Of a DNA stretch of 64,000 nt, positions 38,845 through 46,350 are shown in pieces. A model generated the notes under the pieces. The model was not told the DNA's origin. It did no database searches and was given only the letters and a program-made list of their open reading frames with translations. Source of the DNA: Amycolatopsis pithecellobii (GTDB taxonomy: Bacteria; Actinomycetota; Actinomycetes; Mycobacteriales; Pseudonocardiaceae); the NCBI RefSeq assembly GCF_009707865.1, contig NZ_WMBA01000020.1:1-64000 (forward strand), in the 5' to 3' direction. The translations under genes and the position numbers were made by a program. Positions within the stretch are counted from its first letter, which is position 1. Every line of letters starts with the position of its first letter.

Positions 38845-39876
38845 CTAGGAGACGGCCGGCGCGCGCAGTGGCGCACCGACGGCGTGCAGGTGGCTCAGTA
38901 CCTGTGCATACGAGCCGACTGCGGTGGTCTGGTGGTACGGCAGGCCGAGCCGGGCGCAGAACTCGCGAACCAGTGGCTGAGCGTGCCGCAGGTTCGACCG
39001 CGGCATGCTCGGGAACAGGTGGTGCTCGATCTGGTAGTTCAGCCCGCCCAGGACGTAGTCGACGACCCGTCCACCGCGAACGTTACGGGATGTCAGCACC
39101 TGCTTGTGCAGGTGGTCGAACTTCCGCGCCGCGGTCAACGTCGGCATGCCCTTGTGATTGGGCGCGAACGAGCAACCCATGTAGACGCCCCACAGCCCTT
39201 GGTGCACCACGATGAACACGAGCGCCTGCAGCGGCGAGAGCACCAGGAACACCGCGGCCAGGTAGGCGGCGATGTGCCCGAAGATCAGCACGGATTCGAG
39301 CTTGTGGGCCTTGACCTCGCGGCGCACGACGGCACGAATACCCGAGTGGTGCAGGCTGAAACCTTCCAGGAGAAGCAGCGGAAAGAACAGATACGCCTGG
39401 TACTTCGCGATCCAGCGCAGCATGCCGCGCTTGCCCATGGCCTGCTCGGTGGTGAAGGCCAGTGCCGGGATGTCGAGGTCCGGATCGTCGTCCTCGTGGT
39501 TGGGGTTGGCGTGGTGCCGGTTGTGCTGGCCGACCCAGTTGCCGTAGCTCATCCCGACCAGCGCGCCGTGCAGGTGCCCGACGAAGTCGTTGGCCCGCTT
39601 GCCGCGGAAGATCTGCTTGTGCCCGGCGTCGTGGCCGATGAAGGCGAGTTGCGCGAAGACGACCGCGAAGAACGCCGCCGTCAGCAGGTTCCACCACGAT
39701 GCTCCGATGAGGACGAACGCGACGCCGCCGACGGTGAGCAGCAGGCCGTTGAGGGCGAACTTCACGGCATAGTCGCCGGGGCGCCGCTTCAGCAGCCCCC
39801 GCTGGTTGATCAGGCGGGACAACCGCGTGAAGTCGCTGCCCGGCCGTGCGGGCGCGCTGGACGTGTCGATCACCAA
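38845..39876 (-). CDS. Membrane fatty acid desaturase
   Basis: A 343-residue di-iron membrane desaturase. All three histidine boxes are present: HDAGH (about residue 82), HNRHH (about 118) and QIEHHLFPSMPR (about 287). The QxxHH form of the last box is shared with delta-6-type front-end or acyl-CoA/lipid desaturases. Several hydrophobic segments place it in the membrane. The regiochemistry cannot be told. It stands in front of a small coupled ORF. Confidence 0.92.
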   Translation of the reverse strand: MVIDTSSAPARPGSDFTRLSRLINQRGLLKRRPGDYAVKFALNGLLLTVGGVAFVLIGASWWNLLTAAFFAVVFAQLAFIGHDAGHKQIFRGKRANDFVGHLHGALVGMSYGNWVGQHNRHHANPNHEDDDPDLDIPALAFTTEQAMGKRGMLRWIAKYQAYLFFPLLLLEGFSLHHSGIRAVVRREVKAHKLESVLIFGHIAAYLAAVFLVLSPLQALVFIVVHQGLWGVYMGCSFAPNHKGMPTLTAARKFDHLHKQVLTSRNVRGGRVVDYVLGGLNYQIEHHLFPSMPRSNLRHAQPLVREFCARLGLPYHQTTAVGSYAQVLSHLHAVGAPLRAPAVS

Positions 39877-40044
39877 AGCTGGTCACCAAGAACTTTCGTC
39901 GGGGTCCGGATAGCCGAAGGCTCCGCGAAGCGCGCTGGCGACACGACACGCAAAACAGGCGACTTTACGTGGAAACGCCCGGGCAACCGGAAAGGTTCCG
40001 CTGGCCGCGACGACCCCGGCCTCCTGCCAGTACTGGGTCATTCG

Positions 40045-40135
40045 TTACCGATCCGACAGCAGCCACGGCGGAAACGGGTGTCCACAAGCAGATCGGCTGC
40101 GGACCGTATCCGCCTACTTTCGGTCGGATCGGTAA
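40045..40135. promoter_or_regulatory. Widely spaced perfect 13-bp inverted repeat upstream of DUF6292 gene
   Basis: TTACCGATCCGAC at 40045-40057 recurs as its exact complement at 40123-40135, separated by 65 bases. The right arm ends nine bases before the DUF6292 start. The arrangement suits a pair of operator half-sites or a looped regulatory element; as RNA it would form a long-range stem just ahead of the ribosome binding region. The function is unknown. Confidence 0.5.
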
Positions 40136-40144
40136 AATCGAATC

Positions 40145-40543
40145 ATGGACCGGGCAGCTGACCGCACGTTCGATCTCAGTCGCGGCCTCGAGGGATACGT
40201 GCGTGCTGTGGCCGACGCCCTCGACCTTCCCGCGGAGGGCACCAGCTTCGAGATCAGTGACACCGCCACCGCCTACCTGGCACTCCGCAGGGAGGCCCGG
40301 CACCCGGGCGAGGACCTGATGCTGGTGTGGAGCGAGCGCGACGGCTGGGCGCTCGCCGTGGAAACCGCCCCGTCCGCGGTGATCGCATACTTCGGCGAAG
40401 ACCCGGTGCCGGAACCGCCGTTGGTGGCCCGTTTCGTGCGGGACGTGCTCGCGGGGCGCCGGCGGGAAGGGCACCGGCCGGCGTTCAGCACCGACGGCAA
40501 CCGGCCCGGTCTGGCCGAACGGCTACTGCCCTACGTGTCCTAG
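40145..40543 (+). CDS. DUF6292 family protein
   Basis: A 132-residue protein matching a family common in Pseudonocardiaceae: GLEGYVRAVADALDLP near the N-terminus, LMLVWSERDGWALAVE in the middle, then VIAYFGEDPVPEPPLVARFVRDVL. No catalytic or membrane motif is seen. In other genomes such genes often appear in many copies and near regulators, but no function is established. It ends one base before the smc stop. Confidence 0.7.
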   Translation: MDRAADRTFDLSRGLEGYVRAVADALDLPAEGTSFEISDTATAYLALRREARHPGEDLMLVWSERDGWALAVETAPSAVIAYFGEDPVPEPPLVARFVRDVLAGRRREGHRPAFSTDGNRPGLAERLLPYVS

Positions 40544-40544
40544 C

Positions 40545-43500
40545 TCAGTCCACTGTGGACACTACTTCGACCTTGTCCTCGCGCAGCCGCTGGGAGATCA
40601 CCTTGGTGATCCCGTCGCCCTGCATGCTGACGCCGTAGAGCGCGTCGGCGATCTCCATGGTCGGCTTCTGGTGCGTGATGATGATCAGCTGCGACGAGTC
40701 GCGCAGCTGCTCCAGCAGGCCGATCAGCCGCCGCATATTGGTGTCGTCCAGCGCGGCCTCGACCTCGTCCATGACATAGAACGGCGACGGCCGGGCGCGG
40801 AAGATGGCCACCAGCATGCCCACCGCGACCAGTGACTTCTCGCCACCGGACAACAGCGACAGCCGCTTGACCTTCTTGCCGGGCGGGCGGGCCTCGACAT
40901 CGACGCCGGTCGCGAGCATGTCGCCCGGCTCGGTCAGCACCATGCGACCTTCGCCACCGGGGAACAGCACGGAGAACACGGTTTCGAACTCGCGCGCGAC
41001 GTCGTGGTAGGCGGACGTGAAGACCTCGAGGATCTTGTCGTCCACCTCCTTGATCACCGTCAGCAGGTCCTTGCGCGTCGCCTTGAGATCCTCCAGCTGC
41101 GTGGACAGGAACTTGTAGCGTTCCTCCAGCGCGGCGAACTCCTCCAGCGCCAGCGGGTTGACCTTGCCGAGCATCGACAGGTCCTTCTCCGCGCGCTTGG
41201 CGCGGCGCTCCTGCGTGGCGCGGTCGTACGGGATCGGCGGCGGCGCGGTCACCGACTCGCCGCGCTCGCGCGCCTCTTCGTACTCGGCCATCTCCCCGGC
41301 GCCGGGCGGCACCGGAACGTCCGGCCCGTACTCGGAAACCAGGTCCTCCAGGCCGATGCCGAAGTCGTCGGAGATCTTGGTTTCCAGCTGTTCCAGCCGC
41401 AGCCGCTGCTCGGCGCGCAGCACCTCGTCCCGGTGCACGGCGTCGGTCAGTTTCTCCAGCTCACCGGCCAGCTCACGGACCCGGCTGCGGACCTGCGCGA
41501 GTGCCGTCTCCCGGCCCTGGCGCGCGGCCTGCACCTCGTCGCGCTCGGCTGCCGCGCGCTGCACCGACTGCTCGATGCGGTCCAGCGCGAACTCACCGGC
41601 GTCGACGACCGCGGCGGCGATGGCGGCACCTTTCGCCCGTGCCGCACGGGTTTTCTCCGCGCGCTCGCGCGCCTGCTGCTCGGCGTACGCGGCCCGGCGC
41701 AGCGACTCCGCGCGACCCGCGATGCTGCGGGCCCGCTCCTCCGCGGTGCGCAGTGACAGCCGCGCCTCGACCTCTTCCTGCCGGACGACCGCGAGCTGCT
41801 CGGCCATCTCGTCCCGTTCGCTGGTGTCCGGATCCTCGTCGACCGACTCCTCGGCGACCAGCGACAGCCGTTCCTCCAGTTCGGCGAGCTTTCCCACGGC
41901 CTCTTCGCGACTGGCCTCGACCTTCGCGCGCTGCTGGTGCAACCGGCTGACCTCGGCCTCCGCCGAACGGGCCGCCTGCTGCAGGCGGTTCAGCCGCTCC
42001 GAGGACCGCGCCTTGCGGACTTTGGCTTCGTTGAGCGCTTCCCGGGCCTCGGTCACGTCATCGGCACGCGCCTGCTGCTCGGCGCGAGCGCCGTCCAGCT
42101 CGGCGGCGGTGCGTTCGAGACCGCGTTCCGCGGCCAGCAACCGGTCCTGCGCCTCGTCGACCGCGGCCTGGACCTCGATCACGCTTTCACTGCGCGCGGA
42201 ACCGCCGACCGCCCAGTGCGCACCGAAAACGTCGCCCTCGGTGGTCACCGTGCTGACCTCGGGATGCACGGCGACCAGCCGGCGCGCACCGTCCAAATCG
42301 GATACCACGGCGACGCGGTCCAGCGCGCGTTCCACCGCCGGCCGCAACACCTCCGGCGCGGCAACGACTTCACGCGCCCATCGGGCACCTTCAGGCAGCG
42401 AGGGCCAACCCGAAGTGTCCACTGTGTACTGTTGTCCGCCGAGCAACACGCCCGCCCGGCCGGAGTCGTTGTCCTTCAAGTACTTCAGCGCGGCGATCGC
42501 GCCTTCGCCGCCGTGCACCGCGACCGCGTCGGCGACCGGCCCCAGCGCGGCGGCGAGCGCGACTTCGAAACCCGGCTCCACGGTCAGCAACGCGGCGACG
42601 GAACCGAGCAGGCCCGGCAGCTGGTCCGAAGCGGACAGCAGTGCGCCCGCGCCGTCCTTGCGCCGCAAGCCCATCGACAGCGCGTCCACCCGCGCCTTCT
42701 CCGAGGCGATCTCCCGTTCCGTGGCGCGCTCGGCCTTGACCAGCTCGTCGACGCGCGCCTTCGCGGCAGCCGCCGCCTCGATCGCGCGGTCATGCCGGGC
42801 TTTCAGCTCCAGGTCGTCGGACTCCTCGATGCCGCCCTCGGCCTTGGCTTCTTCGAGTTCCTCGACCGCAATCTCGGCGCGCGCGGCGGCCTCGTCGATC
42901 GACGTGGTGAGCCGGTCGATCTCGTCGGAGGTGGCGCCGTTCTTGCTGCGTAAGGCTTCCACCTGGCCGGTCAGCTTCGCGATGCCCTCACGGCGGTCGG
43001 CGATCGCGCGGACGGCGGCCATATGCGCCTTTTCCGCGGCCTGCACCGCGTGTTCGAGCTGCTCGCGCCGCTGCACCGCCTCCGACAGCATCGCGCGAGC
43101 CTGCGTGACGGCCTCGTTGAGCTCCTCTTCGCGCTCGGCGACCTGTTCGGCCTCGGCGAGCAGCTCCTCGGGATCCCGTCCGGTCTGCTGGGTTTCGACG
43201 TCGGCGGACAGGTGTCGCTGCCGCTCGACGGCGAGCCGCACCGTGCCACGCAAGCGCTCGCCGAGGGCCGAAAGCTTGTACCAGGTGTCCTGCGTCGCGG
43301 CCAGCCGCGGCGCGTCCTCGGCCAGCAGTGCTTCGAGCTGGTTCTCCTCGGCGCTGACCATTTCCAGCGCCTGCTCGACCTCGGCGCGACGCGCCCTGGC
43401 CGTGGCCTCGTCCGCCTCTTCTTTGGCGATCGCGCCGCGCTGGGTGACGAGGTCGTCGGCGAGCAGGCGCAACCGCGCATCCCGCAGCTCGGCCTGGACG

Positions 43501-44150
43501 GTCTGCGCCTTGCGGGCGATCTCGGCCTGCTTGCCCAGCGGTTTGAGCTGGCGGCGCAGCTCCGCGGTCAGGTCACCGAGGCGGTCGAGGTTGCCCTGCA
43601 TCGCGGTGAGCTTGCGCAGCGCCTTTTCCTTGCGCTTGCGGTGTTTCAGCACCCCCGCAGCCTCTTCGATGAAGGCGCGGCGCTCCTCGGGCTTGGACTC
43701 CAGGATCTGGCTCAGCTGGCCCTGCCCGACGATGACGTGCATCTCGCGGCCGATCCCGGAGTCCGACAGCAGTTCCTGGATGTCGAGCAGGCGGCACGAG
43801 CTCCCGTTGATCTCGTACTCGCTCGCGCCGTCGCGGAACATGCGCCGGGTGATGGAGACTTCGGAGTACTCGATGGGCAGCGCGCCGTCGGCGTTGTCAA
43901 TGGTGAGCGTGACCTCGGCGCGGCCGAGCGGGGCGCGGCCGGAGGTGCCGGCGAAGATGACGTCCTCCATCTTGCCGCCGCGAAGATCCTTGGCGCCCTG
44001 CGTGCCCATCACCCAGCGCAACGCGTCGAGCACGTTCGACTTGCCCGAACCATTCGGCCCCACCACGCAGGTGATGCCGGGCTCGAACCGCAGCGTGGTG
44101 GCCGAGGCGAAGGACTTGAAGCCCTTCAACGTCAAGCTTTTCAGATGCAC
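40545..44150 (-). CDS. smc: Chromosome segregation protein SMC
   Basis: The 1201-residue ATPase of the bacterial condensin, which acts with ScpA and ScpB. The N-terminus holds the Walker A GPNGSGKSNVLDALRW (about 31-46). Long coiled coils flank a hinge around residues 500-650, and the C-terminus holds the ABC signature LSLLSGGEKSLVAVG and Walker B PFYVMDEVEAALDDTN. The frame is open upstream, but MHLKSLTLKGFKSF at the GTG at 44150, with a GGAGGGG site, is the true start. Confidence 0.97.
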   Translation of the reverse strand: MHLKSLTLKGFKSFASATTLRFEPGITCVVGPNGSGKSNVLDALRWVMGTQGAKDLRGGKMEDVIFAGTSGRAPLGRAEVTLTIDNADGALPIEYSEVSITRRMFRDGASEYEINGSSCRLLDIQELLSDSGIGREMHVIVGQGQLSQILESKPEERRAFIEEAAGVLKHRKRKEKALRKLTAMQGNLDRLGDLTAELRRQLKPLGKQAEIARKAQTVQAELRDARLRLLADDLVTQRGAIAKEEADEATARARRAEVEQALEMVSAEENQLEALLAEDAPRLAATQDTWYKLSALGERLRGTVRLAVERQRHLSADVETQQTGRDPEELLAEAEQVAEREEELNEAVTQARAMLSEAVQRREQLEHAVQAAEKAHMAAVRAIADRREGIAKLTGQVEALRSKNGATSDEIDRLTTSIDEAAARAEIAVEELEEAKAEGGIEESDDLELKARHDRAIEAAAAAKARVDELVKAERATEREIASEKARVDALSMGLRRKDGAGALLSASDQLPGLLGSVAALLTVEPGFEVALAAALGPVADAVAVHGGEGAIAALKYLKDNDSGRAGVLLGGQQYTVDTSGWPSLPEGARWAREVVAAPEVLRPAVERALDRVAVVSDLDGARRLVAVHPEVSTVTTEGDVFGAHWAVGGSARSESVIEVQAAVDEAQDRLLAAERGLERTAAELDGARAEQQARADDVTEAREALNEAKVRKARSSERLNRLQQAARSAEAEVSRLHQQRAKVEASREEAVGKLAELEERLSLVAEESVDEDPDTSERDEMAEQLAVVRQEEVEARLSLRTAEERARSIAGRAESLRRAAYAEQQARERAEKTRAARAKGAAIAAAVVDAGEFALDRIEQSVQRAAAERDEVQAARQGRETALAQVRSRVRELAGELEKLTDAVHRDEVLRAEQRLRLEQLETKISDDFGIGLEDLVSEYGPDVPVPPGAGEMAEYEEARERGESVTAPPPIPYDRATQERRAKRAEKDLSMLGKVNPLALEEFAALEERYKFLSTQLEDLKATRKDLLTVIKEVDDKILEVFTSAYHDVAREFETVFSVLFPGGEGRMVLTEPGDMLATGVDVEARPPGKKVKRLSLLSGGEKSLVAVGMLVAIFRARPSPFYVMDEVEAALDDTNMRRLIGLLEQLRDSSQLIIITHQKPTMEIADALYGVSMQGDGITKVISQRLREDKVEVVSTVD

Positions 44151-44283
44151 GTGGCGGGGACCCCTCCGGTGCTGCGAGCACTGCCAGATCTGGGCGAGTC
44201 TACCGAGGCGCCGTGGGCGATCGCGGGACGCACAGCTCGGTCCGGCGTGCCGCACCTCAGGCGTCACAACGAACTCAGCAGCC

Positions 44284-44580
44284 TCATTTTTCGTCGAATC
44301 CGTAGAGGCCACCCTGAGCCGATGACCAATGCTCCACGACCTGATCCACACTTCCGGGTGATGAATCGGACCTTAGTAGGGACAACAGCTGCTCACAGTG
44401 ATCTTTCGGCCCCTCTGCGATGATCTCGACTCTGCCGTCCCGCAGATTCTCCGCGCTGCCGACCAGCCCGAGCTCAAGCGCACGGCAGCGGCACCACCAG
44501 CGGAAACCGACGCCCTGCACCCTGCCGCTCACCCACGCGGTGAGCCGCACCGCATTCTGTTCGGGATTCACGGCTCCCAT
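44284..44580 (-). CDS. Acylphosphatase
   Basis: A 98-residue enzyme that hydrolyses carboxyl-phosphate bonds. The signature AWVSGRVQGVGFRWWCRCRA contains the phosphate-binding arginine, and the catalytic asparagine lies in SAENLRDGRVEIIAEG. It lies just upstream of smc, its usual neighbour in actinobacteria. A start at the GTG at 44571 is an alternative to the ATG at 44580. Confidence 0.9.
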   Translation of the reverse strand: MGAVNPEQNAVRLTAWVSGRVQGVGFRWWCRCRALELGLVGSAENLRDGRVEIIAEGPKDHCEQLLSLLRSDSSPGSVDQVVEHWSSAQGGLYGFDEK

Positions 44581-44734
44581 GGTGCCGCACCCCGGATGAC
44601 TGCGGACAGTCAACACTGCGCGCTAGACCGCATGCACACCGTGAACGGGCGGTGCTAACCTCCCGGTCGGGTCCACCCGCCCGGGCTGTTCCGCCCAGGC
44701 AACAAAGGCTGAATTCCCTCATCAAGGAGCCACC

Positions 44735-45391
44735 ATGACCCAGTCAGGGTCACGTTCGGGTCAGCGCATCGCGGTCGCCCCACCCCGCGATCCCTCGTCG
44801 CGCGCGAAGCGCACCGGTTACGTGCTGCTCGCCGCCAGCGGCGTCGTGCTCGCCACGGCATTCGCCGGTATCGCGCAGCTGGCGACCCCGTCCACGAACG
44901 TCGCCTCCGATCTCAAGGGCGGCAACGCGAACTCTTCGTCCGGTCCGCAGGTGATCGAGGGCAGTGCGGTGCCGGGCACCATGACGGTGAGCGGCCCGGC
45001 CAAACCGGACCCGACGAAATCGCCGACCGCCGTGGTGTCGGTCGGCCCCGACGGCACGCCCGTGGTGACGATCTTGCCCGCGCCCGGCTCGAACGCGCAG
45101 CCGATCGTGCTGCCCCCGGGCACGCCGATCCCGCCCGGCACCTACATCCCGCCCGGCACGACGATTCCGCCGACGAACCCGACCAGTCCCCCGCGCGAGG
45201 ACCCGCCGTCCTCGCCGCCGCCGCACTCGTCGACCACGCCGAAGCCGCCGTCATCGACGCCGCCCAGCTCGACGCCCCCGACCAGCTCGAGCTCGGCCAC
45301 CCCGCCGTCCACCTCGTCGACGCAGAGCAGCACTCCCCCGGACAGCTCCACGTCGACCGGCAGTGGCAGCACAAGCCCCAGCGGAAACTGA
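44735..45391 (+). CDS. Pro/Ser/Thr-rich single-pass membrane protein
   Basis: A 218-residue protein with a basic cytoplasmic head (about 1-27) and one transmembrane helix (about 28-47, YVLLAASGVVLATAFAGIAQ). The extracellular region becomes almost pure Pro, Ser and Thr from about residue 115, including PPGTPIPPGTYIPPGTTIPP. This looks like a cell-wall-spanning stalk or glycosylated tail; no enzyme domain follows. No lipobox or sortase motif is visible. An AAGGAG site supports the start. The function is unknown. Confidence 0.7.
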   Translation: MTQSGSRSGQRIAVAPPRDPSSRAKRTGYVLLAASGVVLATAFAGIAQLATPSTNVASDLKGGNANSSSGPQVIEGSAVPGTMTVSGPAKPDPTKSPTAVVSVGPDGTPVVTILPAPGSNAQPIVLPPGTPIPPGTYIPPGTTIPPTNPTSPPREDPPSSPPPHSSTTPKPPSSTPPSSTPPTSSSSATPPSTSSTQSSTPPDSSTSTGSGSTSPSGN

Positions 45392-45410
45392 TTCCGCGAG
45401 CCAGCCCCGC

Positions 45411-45644
45411 GCGAGTTGAGCGTTGCGAGCGTGCGAGTTGAGCGTTGTGTGCGCGCGAGTTGAGCGTTGCATGCGCGCGAGTTGAGCGTTGCATGCGCGC
45501 GAGTTGAGCGTTGCATGCGCGCGAGTTGAGCGTTGCATGCGCGCGAGTTGAGCGTTGCATGCGCGCGAGTTGAGCGTTGCGTGCGAGTTGAGCGTTGCGA
45601 GCGCCGGGAACGCTCAACTCGCGCATCGGGAACGCTCAACTCGC
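45411..45644. repeat. 22-bp-period tandem repeat with inverted terminal copies
   Basis: The core GCGAGTTGAGCGTTG begins at 45411, 45433, 45455, 45477, 45499, 45521, 45543, 45565 and 45583: eight copies at exact 22-bp steps, then one at 18. Two inverted copies follow at 45609-45622 and 45631-45644, again 22 bp apart. The last direct and first inverted copies form a 14-bp stem with an 11-base loop. The array fills the gap between a plus-strand gene ending at 45391 and kdpE ending at 45649, so it may be a bidirectional terminator grown by duplication. It is not CRISPR: the spacers are only 7 bp and nearly identical. Confidence 0.85.
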
Positions 45645-45648
45645 GGGG

Positions 45649-46350
45649 TCAGAGTTCGAAGCGGTAGCCCATGCCGGGTTCGGTGAGCAGGTGCCGGGGC
45701 CGCGACGGTTCCTGTTCCAGTTTTCGGCGCAGCTGGGCCAGGTACACGCGCAGATAGTGGCTTTCGTTCTCATACGCCGGGCCCCAGACCTCACGCAGCA
45801 GCTGCTTCTGCGAAACCAGCCGCCCCCGGTTGCGGATCAGCAGTTCCAGCACGCCCCACTCGGTTTTCGTCAGGTGCACTTCCTGGCCGTCGCGTTCGGC
45901 TTTCTTCGCCGCGAGGTCCACAGTGAACGCTCCGGTCCGCACCACCGCATCCGCACCATCCATAGTGGACACCGAGGACCGGCGCACGGCGGCGCGCAGC
46001 CGGGCCAGCAATTCGTCCATCCCGAACGGTTTCGTCACGTAGTCGTCCGCGCCGGCGTCGAGCGCCTGCACCTTGTCCGGCGAGTCGCTGCGCGCGGAAA
46101 GCACGATGATCGGCACCGTCGTCCAGCCACGCAGGCCCGCGATGACCTCGTTGCCGTCCATGTCGGGCAACCCGAGATCCAGCACCACCACGTCGGGTTT
46201 CGTGTCCGCCACCGCACGCAGCGCCGCCGCGCCGTCATGCGCGGTGATCACCTTGTAACCGCGCGCGGTGAGGTTGATCCGCAACGCTCGCACGATCTGC
46301 GGCTCGTCATCCACCACGAGGACCGTCGCCGGTGTCATCGGCGCTGTCAT
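45649..46350 (-). CDS. kdpE: Response regulator KdpE
   Basis: A 233-residue OmpR/PhoB-type regulator that activates kdpFABC. The receiver domain shows VLVVDDEP, the phospho-aspartate in VVVLDLGLPDMDG (about residue 56) and the lysine in YVTKPFGMDELLARLRA. The winged-helix DNA-binding domain (about 135-233) includes HLTKTEWGVLELL and LLREVWGPAYENESHYLRVY. The ATG overlaps the kdpD stop by four bases. Confidence 0.95.
   Translation of the reverse strand: MTAPMTPATVLVVDDEPQIVRALRINLTARGYKVITAHDGAAALRAVADTKPDVVVLDLGLPDMDGNEVIAGLRGWTTVPIIVLSARSDSPDKVQALDAGADDYVTKPFGMDELLARLRAAVRRSSVSTMDGADAVVRTGAFTVDLAAKKAERDGQEVHLTKTEWGVLELLIRNRGRLVSQKQLLREVWGPAYENESHYLRVYLAQLRRKLEQEPSRPRHLLTEPGMGYRFEL

Noticed and set aside
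45411-45644. Possible CRISPR array
   Set aside because: The unit is 22 bp with no unique spacers, some copies are inverted, and no cas genes are near.
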